Virus record (IMG/VR): IMGVR_UViG_3300032050_001009
Span: 1-20,573 of that record
Source: a virus
Length of the DNA stretch: 20,573 nucleotides
Reading direction: 5' to 3' (one strand)
In this document: one piece after another, positions 11,232 through 17,479 of the stretch
Layout: the number at the start of each line of letters is the position of its first letter
Position numbering within the stretch: the stretch's first letter is position 1
Notes under the pieces: model-generated
The model's input: the letters and a program-made list of their open reading frames with translations, nothing else
What the model was told of the DNA's origin: nothing
The model's database searches: none
Position numbers and translations under genes: made by a program

Positions 11232-11452
11232 TTGTCACCTCCGTATGTTTCGTTGTAAAAATCTTCAATTGTCATTTCACCAACTTCATATATCTGCCTA
11301 AGATAGTTGTTAGTAAATTGAATCATCTGCTCCTTGTCCATTTCTTTGGCTTCTGCTAAACACTTTCTAAAATGCTCTCTTTCTTTTGGGTCAGAGAACT
11401 CAAGGAATGGTAATAAATGTGCAAATAACCACTCTACTGCTGTTTGTTTCAT
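11228..11452 (-). CDS. Phage hypothetical protein (M-K-Q-T-A-V-E-W-L type)
   Basis: A 74-residue acidic, helical protein: MKQTAVEWLFAHLLPFLEFS, then KEREHFRKCLAEAKEMDKEQ, ending IEDFYNETYGGDK. The first nine residues are typical of a small protein widespread in phages and islands of Bacteroidota, whose middle helix A-x-E-M-(D/E)-K-x-Q is also conserved. No function is known. It starts two bases before the stop of 11455-11724 and overlaps 10917-11231 by four bases. Confidence 0.65.
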   Translation of the reverse strand: MKQTAVEWLFAHLLPFLEFSDPKEREHFRKCLAEAKEMDKEQMIQFTNNYLRQIYEVGEMTIEDFYNETYGGDK

Positions 11453-11454
11453 AA

Positions 11455-11724
11455 TTATTTGTATTTTCTTATTAGTTCAAACGTCTTTTTTATATCCGTC
11501 CAATTGAGATGTATCTCCTCGCCACGCCTAACAGGATACCACGCTATGGTGTATCCGTGGTTAGCGTTGTAGAAGTCTTCCCTCTTTATAACATTGCCGT
11601 TAACCTTGTTAAGATATATCCAAGGTATGTTTCCTACAAGCTCAATGTTGACTCCTATCTTCTGAAGTCTCCTTACGAAAACACTCAGTTCATTTTCATC
11701 CTCCTGTTTAAGAAAATTTTTCAT
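11455..11724 (-). CDS. Phage hypothetical protein (89 aa)
   Basis: An 89-residue protein with ATG at 11724: MKNFLKQEDENELSVFVRRL, then GNIPWIYLNKVNGN, and a C-terminal segment (GYTIAWYPVRRGEEIHLNWT, then DIKKTFELIRKYK). The frame is open to 11850, but that start would overlap 11775-12062 by 76 bases, while the one at 11724 lies in the intergenic space. The fold looks alpha/beta. No known domain. Confidence 0.6.
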   Translation of the reverse strand: MKNFLKQEDENELSVFVRRLQKIGVNIELVGNIPWIYLNKVNGNVIKREDFYNANHGYTIAWYPVRRGEEIHLNWTDIKKTFELIRKYK

Positions 11725-11760
11725 TTTTCGGTGCAAGGGTACTGCATATATATATCTATC

Positions 11761-11772
11761 CGTTAGCGGCAA
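11761..11772. repeat. Fourth copy of CGTTAGnnnCAA, after gene 11775-12062
   Basis: CGTTAGCGGCAA lies two bases past the stop of 11775-12062. The same 12-base pattern is at 8466-8477, 8974-8985 and 9433-9444, each time just after a stop codon of a minus-strand gene. No long palindrome surrounds this copy, only CCG-TTAG-CGG. Confidence 0.5.
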
Positions 11773-11774
11773 CC

Positions 11775-12062
11775 TCACAGAAACTCCTCCACCTTGTGAG
11801 TGTCTAACCCAGTATAAGTGTGTATTAGTTTCCGTAAAGCCAAACCGCAACTTTCTGCCATTTTCATTCTATCCTCAACTGACATACCATCGTAATCTTG
11901 GTTGTCATACATTTTGTCCATCAATGCAGTTTGGAAAATAATAGTAGCGTTCATGAAATCCCTGTTGGAATAATTAGGCTTGTTTTCATTCCCTTTTGCT
12001 TCTGCATTTTGCGTTAGCAAGTCGTTTGCTATTGCTTCAAGTGTTGTTTTATAACTTCTCAT
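11775..12062 (-). CDS. Conserved Bacteroidota phage hypothetical protein
   Basis: A 95-residue helical, acidic protein. It starts MRSYKTTLEAIANDLLTQN, then NRDFMNATIIFQTALMDKMY, VEDRMKMAESCGLALRKLIH, and ends TYTGLDTHKVEEFL. The R-D-F-M-N-A-(T/L) to M-D-K-M segment and the closing L-R-K-L-I-H-T-Y-T-G-L-D-T-H are strongly conserved in phages of this host group, but no function is known to me. It is the first gene of the AT-rich block, after the hairpin at 12087-12121. Confidence 0.65.
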   Translation of the reverse strand: MRSYKTTLEAIANDLLTQNAEAKGNENKPNYSNRDFMNATIIFQTALMDKMYDNQDYDGMSVEDRMKMAESCGLALRKLIHTYTGLDTHKVEEFL

Positions 12063-12078
12063 TGTGTATTAATTTGTG

Positions 12079-12121
12079 AAAAAGGGCAGCCGCCAACAAG
12101 TGCTATGCAATATGGCGGCTG
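12079..12121 (-). terminator. Terminator-like hairpin after the 12184-13212 gene
   Basis: CAGCCGCC (12087-12094) pairs perfectly with GGCGGCTG (12114-12121) around a 19-base loop. On the minus strand the stem is followed by CCCTTTTT. It marks the border between the GC-richer late-type genes and the AT-rich block. Confidence 0.65.
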
Positions 12122-12183
12122 ACGTGCTTCGGTTAAACATTTTACTTAATTCAACTGTGGTGCACGGATTGCTGTTTGCTGAC

Positions 12184-13212
12184 TCACCAAATGTCTTCCA
12201 TTCCGGTTTCGACGAAGTAGCTCCTTCCTGCGTTTTCGTTTTTACCCTGAGCTGGCAGGAATTCGGCGTAAGCGACGATCATCGGATCGTTTTCAAGCTG
12301 GGAGTTGTAGGTGATGACTTTTGTTTCTGGGTTATACGAGTCAACAGTTCCGGGAACCAACGTAATGGTGTTGTCCTGGGATGCGTTGAATCCGGCTGTT
12401 GCTGAAGCTCCGTAGGCGTTTGTGCCCGGTTGGTTGTACAGGTTCCACCTGAACGCAAACGATGGGCAAATTTTACCGTAAGAAGCAATTTTGTTTGGGG
12501 ATCCCGTTGCCGGCTCGCCATTAATGTGGAAAATACCCTTGATCTGATTATCGGACACCTTTTCAATGTCCATGGCGATACTTGTAACGTGAGTTTGCGG
12601 ATCTACGACAACGCTATTGAACGTCATCCTTGTGTTGAACGCGATCTGCTCTTCCGTCATCCCGGTTATGGCCTTAAGCTGCTCAAGGCTCCATCTCACG
12701 AACTGGCGCTTGCTCGTCCATGTCCGAATGGTGCCTGATGAAGACCTTGTGATGGTCTTCTGAATTCGAAAAAACACACCTGGTCTTACAGGAGGGCTTG
12801 CCGGATCGCTCGGAAGCTTTGTCAGCGGATCCACATTGAGGCCAACGTCAGAAATGACGTCAAACGAATGCCCCGTCTCGTTGCTGTACAGCTCCACTTT
12901 TTGCCACGGAAACCAGTGACCGCCCGTGCCGGTCTCCCTCGGCTTGGTGGTGACAATCATGTTCTCGTCAATCGAAACTATGTCGTGACCATATGCATGC
13001 AAGTAGTTGGACAAAAGATTCAGCGTGTACGCCCCAAACAGCTCGGATGTGGTGGACACATACGTTTTTACCGATACGCTTTTGGGGGACACGGTAAAGT
13101 CGTGTGTCTCTTCGACAATCAGCGCCCGGTTGGTGCGGGTTTGGATTTGACCCTCGTACCTTGCGCATTCGTCGGGGAGCTGAAGAAGCTCTAACGCTTT
13201 TTGAATACTCAT
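12184..13212 (-). CDS. Unrecognised 342-residue protein, possibly structural
   Basis: A 342-residue protein, mostly beta-rich and polar. It starts MSIQKALELLQLPDECARYE, has T-R-T-N-R-A-L-I-V-E (residues 26-35) and later FTVSPKSVSVKTYVS, and a Pro-rich loop (LPSDPASPPVRPG). The second half contains TSKRQFVRWSLEQLKAITGM and ends in Asn/Thr-rich strands (TITLVPGTVDSYNPETKVIT). No enzyme motif, signal peptide or membrane span is visible. Length, composition and position behind two Ig-like genes would fit a virion or secreted structural protein, but no known family is recognised. It is closed by the hairpin at 12079-12121. Confidence 0.65.
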   Translation of the reverse strand: MSIQKALELLQLPDECARYEGQIQTRTNRALIVEETHDFTVSPKSVSVKTYVSTTSELFGAYTLNLLSNYLHAYGHDIVSIDENMIVTTKPRETGTGGHWFPWQKVELYSNETGHSFDVISDVGLNVDPLTKLPSDPASPPVRPGVFFRIQKTITRSSSGTIRTWTSKRQFVRWSLEQLKAITGMTEEQIAFNTRMTFNSVVVDPQTHVTSIAMDIEKVSDNQIKGIFHINGEPATGSPNKIASYGKICPSFAFRWNLYNQPGTNAYGASATAGFNASQDNTITLVPGTVDSYNPETKVITYNSQLENDPMIVAYAEFLPAQGKNENAGRSYFVETGMEDIW

Positions 13213-13231
13213 TTTATTTTGTTTTTATGGA

Positions 13232-13423
13232 TTAACGCTGTTTTTTCGACTCTACGATATCCCACCTGTAGGAATACCAGTCTCTGTTCATGCCAAGCAT
13301 TTTATCAAGCTTCCAGCAGTCGTTGAGACACTTGCTTTTCGCCTGCTCTGGGTTTTTCGCTCTTGTTTTCGCGTAGTGCACCCTATTGGCGCCGTCCCAC
13401 ACGGTTATTTCGTAATTAATCAT
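13232..13423 (-). CDS. Small hypothetical protein (63 aa)
   Basis: A 63-residue basic protein: MINYEITVWDGANRVHYAKT, then RAKNPEQAKSKCLNDCWKLD, ending DIVESKKQR. It looks like a strand, a helix with a C-x-x-x-C pair, and an aromatic segment (DWYSYRWD). ATGA couples it to 13420-13815. No family is recognised; many small phage proteins have this N-terminal Y-x-I-T-V-x-x-x strand followed by an A-x-x-x-A helix. Confidence 0.55.
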   Translation of the reverse strand: MINYEITVWDGANRVHYAKTRAKNPEQAKSKCLNDCWKLDKMLGMNRDWYSYRWDIVESKKQR

Positions 13424-13815
13424 TCTTCGCCCTCCCCTGATATCAATACGTCCGTACCGTCAGGAATAGGCGTTCCATTCGCTTCGGCCTCTGCGATCGC
13501 TTTTTTGACGTTTCGAATCGCCATTGTTATGGCGTACCAAAACTCCAGCGGCAGCCCCGACAGCTCCGCAAGCGTCTCGTCCATTGTGGCCAAGGCTCTT
13601 ACATACTCGTCCCCGCCGTTTACCTGGCCAAGAGTGGTGTATAGGTGTTTGAACTTAGTTTCGAGCTTCGAAACCAGATTGTTTGATGACATTTTCAGGT
13701 CGTGAGTAAAAATGCCCTTGGAAACGCCCTCATCATGGCAGTGGGTGTATATTTGCTGTGCAGCAAGACCTGTTACGACAACCCGATAGGATCTGATAGC
13801 TTGTTCTTTTGTCAT
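13420..13815 (-). CDS. Hypothetical protein (131 aa) behind a promoter framed by an inverted repeat
   Basis: A 131-residue, mostly helical protein. It starts MTKEQAIRSYRVVVTGLAAQ, then YTHCHDEGVSKGIFTHDLKM, LYTTLGQVNGGDEYVRALAT and an acidic end (ISGEGEE). The frame extends to a TTG at 13836, which lies inside the promoter, so the ATG at 13815 is used. No family is recognised. It heads a coupled unit with 13232-13423, leading to the 342-residue gene, so the promoter probably serves all three. Confidence 0.55.
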   Translation of the reverse strand: MTKEQAIRSYRVVVTGLAAQQIYTHCHDEGVSKGIFTHDLKMSSNNLVSKLETKFKHLYTTLGQVNGGDEYVRALATMDETLAELSGLPLEFWYAITMAIRNVKKAIAEAEANGTPIPDGTDVLISGEGEE

Positions 13816-13826
13816 TTGTTTTGAAA

Positions 13827-13866
13827 TATGTTGCAATCATACAACATAGTGATGCTTTTTTGCAAA
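13827..13866 (-). promoter_or_regulatory. Promoter with inverted repeat flanking the -7 element (operator-like)
   Basis: On the minus strand, TTTG (13866-13863), 21 bases, then TATGATTG (13841-13834), one mismatch from TAnnTTTG. The -7 element is framed exactly by a perfect inverted repeat, TATGTTG (13827-13833) and CAACATA (13842-13848), with the 8-base element between the arms. A dimeric repressor bound there would block the polymerase. The regulator is not in the window. Confidence 0.55.
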
Positions 13867-13888
13867 TTTATATGCAAAATTTAACAAT

Positions 13889-14146
13889 TTAATTCCTCAG
13901 AATCATAATGCTCTCTCTTGTCCGCCTGTCTATCTCTCTTTCCACCAGTGTTTGTGGTTTTCCAACGACAAATTGCGCGCCACCGGATCCTATTACGCAG
14001 AGATTTTCAAAGTCGTGATACGGACCTATGAAGTCCACAGAATAAAATACAAAGTCCTCAGTGTGAAATACTTCCGGTGTGCCGTACCCCTGCTCGTATT
14101 TATCTATTTCTTCGTCATTAACGACCGGGAGGCGGAGCTTAAGCAT
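13889..14146 (-). CDS. Small hypothetical protein (85 aa)
   Basis: An 85-residue acidic protein: MLKLRLPVVNDEEIDKYEQG at the start, an aromatic centre (DFVFYSVDFIGPYHDFENL), then CVIGSGGAQFVVGKPQTLVE and a basic end (RRTRESIMILRN). The G-x-G-G-x-Q-F-V-V-G-x-P motif resembles a beta-hairpin loop seen in small phage proteins, without a named domain. It follows the terminator at 14207-14238, so it probably has its own start; a TAAATTTG element (14173-14166) is present without a clear -33. Confidence 0.5.
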   Translation of the reverse strand: MLKLRLPVVNDEEIDKYEQGYGTPEVFHTEDFVFYSVDFIGPYHDFENLCVIGSGGAQFVVGKPQTLVEREIDRRTRESIMILRN

Positions 14147-14206
14147 TGTGTGGTATTTTGTAAAGCAAATTTAATGAAAAGCATCCGCAAGGGAGCTGTT
14201 TTGGTA

Positions 14207-14238
14207 GAAAAATAAAGCCCGCGCTGGCGGCGGGCTTT
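14207..14238 (-). terminator. Strong terminator after the Ig-like pair
   Basis: AAAGCCCGC (14214-14222) pairs with GCGGGCTTT (14230-14238) around a 7-base loop. On the minus strand it continues TTTATTTTTC. It lies just past the stop of 14242-14556 and closes the two Ig-like genes. Confidence 0.85.
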
Positions 14239-14241
14239 AAA

Positions 14242-14556
14242 TTACGCGTTAACAACCTCTGCCTGACCGTTCAGGGCAATTGGCGGAGGAATTACGTTAA
14301 TCTCAAATCGGTATGCGGTTGCGTTGCTTTTTGAGTTGATCAATCTTACAACGCTTTTGCCTACATTTACGGCTTTCACGGACAGTTCCTGGCCGTTTTC
14401 AGTGACATCAAGGCACTTGTCGTTGGTGAGGCTCCACTCCAAATCTGGGGCAAATCCCTCGCTTACAACAACATCAAACGCTTGACCCTGAATGGCGTCT
14501 ACAGACCCATTAAAGTCTCGTATGATGTTTCCTGAGATTAGAAAGTCAAGTTTCAT
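14242..14556 (-). CDS. Small Ig-like protein
   Basis: A 104-residue beta-rich protein: MKLDFLISGNIIRDFNGSVD, then FDVVVSEGFAPDLEWSLTND, VTENGQELSVKAVNVGKSVV, ending in a hydrophilic tail. The W-S-(L/V)-x-(N/D) strand and the later L-S-V-K-A-V-x-x-G-x-S-V-V repeat follow the layout of bacterial Ig-like (BIG2-type) domains used by phages for capsid or tail decoration. It follows a similar gene (14568-14933) by 11 bases and is closed by the strong terminator. The assignment rests on strand pattern, not on conserved catalytic residues. Confidence 0.5.
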   Translation of the reverse strand: MKLDFLISGNIIRDFNGSVDAIQGQAFDVVVSEGFAPDLEWSLTNDKCLDVTENGQELSVKAVNVGKSVVRLINSKSNATAYRFEINVIPPPIALNGQAEVVNA

Positions 14557-14567
14557 GGTGCCGGATA

Positions 14568-14933
14568 TTAATTGATGTCGCTTTCAATTGTTACTGCGGC
14601 TCCAATGTTGTCGGCCTGTACGCCAACCATCAGTCCGGCAAACTCCTCTGAAAGCTCAATAACGCCATCTCCGCGATCGGCGTCAACCTTTACTTTCACA
14701 GAGTACGCACCCTCGTTGCCCGTGTTCAGGGATCGAACCCGGCATGTAAAAAAGCCTTCTGTGTTTTCGTCAACCTCCAGGAACACAATGTCTGACCCGG
14801 ACGTCAGTTCCCATGTGGCGTTTCCGTCAACTTTTGCCGGAACAGGAGCCCCGGAAATAGGGTCGGTACCCGTGGGTGAAATGGAGAGTACCACTAATTG
14901 TCCTTGTGGTAAAATGTTTGGAATTGCAATCAT
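14568..14933 (-). CDS. Small Ig-like protein
   Basis: A 121-residue protein: MIAIPNILPQGQLVVLSISP, a short Pro/Gly loop, then GNATWELTSGSDIVFLEVDE, FFTCRVRSLNTGNEGAYSVK and VKVDADRGDGVIELSEEF. The G-N-A-T-W-x-L-x-S-G start of a strand and the G-x-Y-S-V-x-V-x-V-D-A-D-x-G-x-G segment match the small Ig-like proteins that many tailed phages carry near structural genes. A TATTTTTG -7-like element (14975-14968) lies upstream without a clear -33. It probably forms a two-gene unit with 14242-14556. Confidence 0.55.
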   Translation of the reverse strand: MIAIPNILPQGQLVVLSISPTGTDPISGAPVPAKVDGNATWELTSGSDIVFLEVDENTEGFFTCRVRSLNTGNEGAYSVKVKVDADRGDGVIELSEEFAGLMVGVQADNIGAAVTIESDIN

Positions 14934-15018
14934 TGTGATAATTTTTTAATTGGGTGAATTTAGATCGCAAAAATAGATAGAACTTAAGTCGGTTGTGTGA
15001 ATTCGGAAATAATTTATG

Positions 15019-15999
15019 TCAGACAATTTTACCCCTGTGTATTCTGAAATTCTTCACATGAAATTCAGAGCCGTTTCTTGTGATAAAAGCAAAGCCGTGA
15101 TTCCACTTGTTGTATGGTGAATAGTCGGGCGAAAGTTCACACAAACAACCAACGCTCCATGTGGTTATCATCTTGTCATTAACGTCACGTTCGGTATGCT
15201 CCGATGTCTGATGGCTGTGTCCGCAAATGGCGTTGGCCTTTGCCCTCATATAAAGTCCTCGCGCCACGTTTACGGGACTGAATACCGTACTTCCGAACTC
15301 ATGGCCGTGAAAGACTGACAGCTTCCCTATGTTGGCCTTTGTTCGGCCTCCAATGTATTCGATGTTGAACTCTGACAGCTTGAGTAATGCAGCCAAAGTG
15401 AACGCCTCGATGTCGAGCAGTTCAGGTGCTTTGATCCGCATAAACCGCCAGTATCTTTCTTCGTGATTTCCCTCTTTGAAATAGATTTTGGCCTTCGGAA
15501 ATTCACGCCTGAGTATCTCGAAGAACTTGTGAGCCTGTTTCAACTCATGGCTGAATCTGCGTTTCTTCGGGTCTTTCTCAAATGATGATAACTGATAACA
15601 GTCTATCACATCACCGTTCAGATAGATGCAGTCTGCATCGTGTTCTTTCCCGTATTTCAGTGCCACTGTAATGCTTTCCTCGTCGTGATAAGGGAAGTGG
15701 ACGTCGGATAAAAAAAGTATTCGAGTACCATCGACCTCAACGCTTTTACGAGGTTTTGAACTTGATTTAGGTATGTCGTCGAATGGGTTTGGCGATCGTG
15801 GTGGAACGTACCGATCTTTATACTTAACCTTTGAATCCTTGGTGCCACCCTTACCTTCTATTCGCCTCAGTGCGCCCCTGCAACTCTCGACGCTAACATA
15901 TAACGCCGGATGTTCTTTGCAGATTTTCTTTGCGAGCGTCAGGTTTGGCGTGTTGGGAAACCTGTTTCGGTATTCAATCAGGACGTCGGTTCTTGTCAT
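15019..15999 (-). CDS. Calcineurin-like metallophosphoesterase with N-terminal helical domain
   Basis: A 326-residue protein. Residues 1-50 form a helical domain (MTRTDVLIEYRNRFPNTPNL, then LAKKICKEHPALYVSVESCR), of the kind placed in front of phage nucleases and phosphoesterases. The phosphoesterase follows: L-S-D99-V-H101, N-G-D130-V-I-D133, E-G-N178-H179-E180, F-H231-G-H and C-G-H261-S-H263, the full metal-binding set. It would hydrolyse phosphoester bonds in nucleotides or nucleic acid. The start at 15999 overlaps the stop of 15996-16289 (ATGA); an ATG two codons earlier (16005) is also possible. Catalytic residues are complete. The substrate is unknown, and a role in DNA metabolism is inferred from the replication genes upstream. 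Confidence 0.85.
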   Translation of the reverse strand: MTRTDVLIEYRNRFPNTPNLTLAKKICKEHPALYVSVESCRGALRRIEGKGGTKDSKVKYKDRYVPPRSPNPFDDIPKSSSKPRKSVEVDGTRILFLSDVHFPYHDEESITVALKYGKEHDADCIYLNGDVIDCYQLSSFEKDPKKRRFSHELKQAHKFFEILRREFPKAKIYFKEGNHEERYWRFMRIKAPELLDIEAFTLAALLKLSEFNIEYIGGRTKANIGKLSVFHGHEFGSTVFSPVNVARGLYMRAKANAICGHSHQTSEHTERDVNDKMITTWSVGCLCELSPDYSPYNKWNHGFAFITRNGSEFHVKNFRIHRGKIV

Positions 16000-16289
16000 T
16001 GCCATAGTTTTATTTGGTTTGAATAAGTATTTGCCCTTGCCTCGTTCCAAAGCAGGTATAAATCGTTTACATGAACATTCACAATTAACGGGGCTTCCGC
16101 ATCCTCTCCCGACACCCAAACACAACTCATGTTGCGGTACTCAATACTTTCCGCAATTCTGTAAATGTGATCTGCCCTGACGTAATGAATTAAGAACTCA
16201 GGCTTATCTTTTCCATGAGCCAAAACTTCTAAACATAAATCTTCTGAAAGTAGCTCAATCTCGTTTTTGGGTCTTCTCGGTGATGCCAT
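15996..16289 (-). CDS. Small hypothetical protein (97 aa)
   Basis: A 97-residue protein with a basic start (MASPRRPKNEIELLSEDL), a central PEFLIHYVRADHIYRIAESI, then YRNMSCVWVSGEDAEAPLIV and an aromatic/basic end (TYSNQIKLWQ). It appears to be an alpha/beta protein rich in short strands. It is coupled to the phosphoesterase gene by four bases and lies after the gap containing an operator-like inverted repeat. No family is recognised. Confidence 0.55.
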   Translation of the reverse strand: MASPRRPKNEIELLSEDLCLEVLAHGKDKPEFLIHYVRADHIYRIAESIEYRNMSCVWVSGEDAEAPLIVNVHVNDLYLLWNEARANTYSNQIKLWQ

Positions 16290-16399
16290 TGATTAATTTT
16301 TTATTTAAGATATTGATTACATACAAATAGATTCGCAAAAATAACGACTTGTTGCAATTGGTAGAATTTACAGCGAAATGAATTAATTCTAAAAAAATA

Positions 16400-16413
16400 T
16401 ACCCAGTTGGGTA
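16400..16413. promoter_or_regulatory. Inverted repeat TACCCA-GT-TGGGTA
   Basis: A 6-bp inverted repeat with a two-base centre lies in the gap between 15996-16289 and 16459-16662, with GGGTAT at 16450-16455 and AACCCG at 16429-16434 nearby. The minus strand continues TATTTTTTT, so it could also be a weak terminator. The gap 16290-16458 holds no gene. Confidence 0.35.
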
Positions 16414-16458
16414 CAAAGCAGGGCATTAACCCGTTTTTAACACCTAATAGGGTATGAC

Positions 16459-16662
16459 TTAGTCAATCCCGACCTCGGAAACAAGGGAGCAAACAAATTC
16501 ATAAGCCCCCAACAACTCCTTATTGCGCCTCGGACAGTCCTTAACCCGCCTCCTTAAATTCTCCCTAATAGCAAGCAACGCCGAATGATACATCGAACCA
16601 CCACTCGCCCACTTAAACAAGTCCTGATCCTCAGGCAAATCAAATTCTAAAATTGCTTTCAT
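16459..16662 (-). CDS. Small phage protein of the M-x-K-A-I-L-E-F-x-L-P-E-D family (copy 2)
   Basis: A 67-residue protein: MKAILEFDLPEDQDLFKWAS, then YHSALLAIRENLRRRVKDC, and a C-terminal helix (ELLGAYEFVCSLVSEV). It is homologous along its whole length to 9459-9680, which lies some 7 kb away in the AT-rich block with different base composition. The N-terminal KAILEF-LPED strand-turn and the A-I-R-E-(N/D)-(L/I)-R helix are the shared core. The gene sits between two small unknowns in the replication module. Function unknown. Confidence 0.65.
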   Translation of the reverse strand: MKAILEFDLPEDQDLFKWASGGSMYHSALLAIRENLRRRVKDCPRRNKELLGAYEFVCSLVSEVGID

Positions 16663-16687
16663 TTGAATTAATTTATCCGTTTACAAA

Positions 16688-17005
16688 CTATCTATCCCGT
16701 CCTCCGGCCAGTAAATTCTCTTTCTTCTTCAATCCGGCATCAGTGCTCGCGTTTTTTATTTTCTCAATCCTGTCCAATGAACCGCATAGCCACAGGTACA
16801 TGTCGTTCCCGGTAAGCTCGTACAGCACTTCGTTTATCTTTCGCATAAGAACCCTCTCATGCCATTTTATAAGCATGCTTGGCTTGTGAGACGGATCTGA
16901 CTGGATTGTGAGAAGGTGTCTTCTTAGCTCTCGATAAAAAACAACGTCTGGCTTTCCAGTTTTGTTTGCCGGAATTTCTGGATGCTTTTTTTCTAACCGG
17001 CTCAT
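16688..17005 (-). CDS. Small hypothetical protein next to DnaA-like gene
   Basis: A 105-residue basic, helical protein. The start is polar (MSRLEKKHPEIPANKTGKPD), then VVFYRELRRHLLTIQSDPSH, VLMRKINEVLYELTGNDMYL and a helical end (DRIEKIKNASTDAGLKKKEN). Its ATG overlaps the stop of the DnaA-like gene by four bases, so the two are coupled and probably act together. It has no known domain; basic helices might bind DNA or the initiator (inference). Confidence 0.55.
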   Translation of the reverse strand: MSRLEKKHPEIPANKTGKPDVVFYRELRRHLLTIQSDPSHKPSMLIKWHERVLMRKINEVLYELTGNDMYLWLCGSLDRIEKIKNASTDAGLKKKENLLAGGRDR

Positions 17006-17421
17006 TGTCCAAGGTATTTGGAAATTGCCACCATTTCCGATGTTGGGAACGTTGATATCAGCCCCCTGATCATTTTTCTTCTTGCGGGGACGCAGAGATA
17101 ATCGTTTTGAACAGCCCGCTTTGCGTAAATAACGGTCGAGTGATCCCTGCCAACAATTGTCCCAATAGACTTCAAACTATCTCCGTAGCACACTTTTGAA
17201 AACGCCATAAAAACCTGCCTCGGGAACACCACTTCCTCGTTTTTCTTTTTGCTTTTTATTTGGTCTTGCGAGACGCCAAAATGAGAGCAAATTCGATCAA
17301 GCATCCATTCCTTTGTTCCGCCGTTTTCAAGATCGTGTATTTGATCGTACGCTAATTTAAATTCCTCAACGCACTCTTCTTTTACCATTGACAAAAGGTC
17401 TTCGTATTTGTATCGCTTCAT
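17002..17421 (-). CDS. Stand-alone DnaA domain IV-like protein
   Basis: A 139-residue protein whose C-terminal half matches the DNA-binding domain IV of DnaA: a helix M40-L-D-R-I-C-S-H-F-G-V, then FPRQVFMAFSKVCYGDSLKS, and the signature V90-G-R-D-H-S-T-V97 followed by IYAKRAV. In DnaA this domain reads the DnaA box. No AAA+ ATPase domain precedes it; the N-terminal 35 residues are only a helical segment. It may direct host DnaA or act as an origin-binding or competing protein. The start at 17421 follows the SSB terminator; a longer frame to 17637 runs into the SSB gene. It is coupled to 16688-17005. The domain call is firm, the role inferred. Confidence 0.8.
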   Translation of the reverse strand: MKRYKYEDLLSMVKEECVEEFKLAYDQIHDLENGGTKEWMLDRICSHFGVSQDQIKSKKKNEEVVFPRQVFMAFSKVCYGDSLKSIGTIVGRDHSTVIYAKRAVQNDYLCVPARRKMIRGLISTFPTSEMVAISKYLGQ

Positions 17422-17439
17422 TTTTATTATTGATTTGTT

Positions 17440-17472
17440 AAAAAAAAAGGAATGGGGCGGTTTTTCCGCCCC
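17440..17472 (-). terminator. Terminator after the SSB-like gene
   Basis: GGGGCGG (17454-17460) pairs with CCGCCCC (17466-17472) around a five-T loop. On the minus strand it is followed by ATTCC and nine T. It closes the SSB-like gene directly behind its stop. Confidence 0.85.
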
Positions 17473-17479
17473 AAAATGA

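Noticed and set aside
14728-14748. T-arm-like sequence GGG-TTCGAT-CCC on the minus strand
   Set aside because: The loop is six bases, there is no acceptor pairing around it, and it lies inside the Ig-like gene.
15999-16125. N-terminal extension of the metallophosphoesterase
   Set aside because: It would overlap the neighbouring gene by about 130 bases and shows a Cys/Gly-rich stretch unlike the rest. The ATGA-coupled start is preferred.
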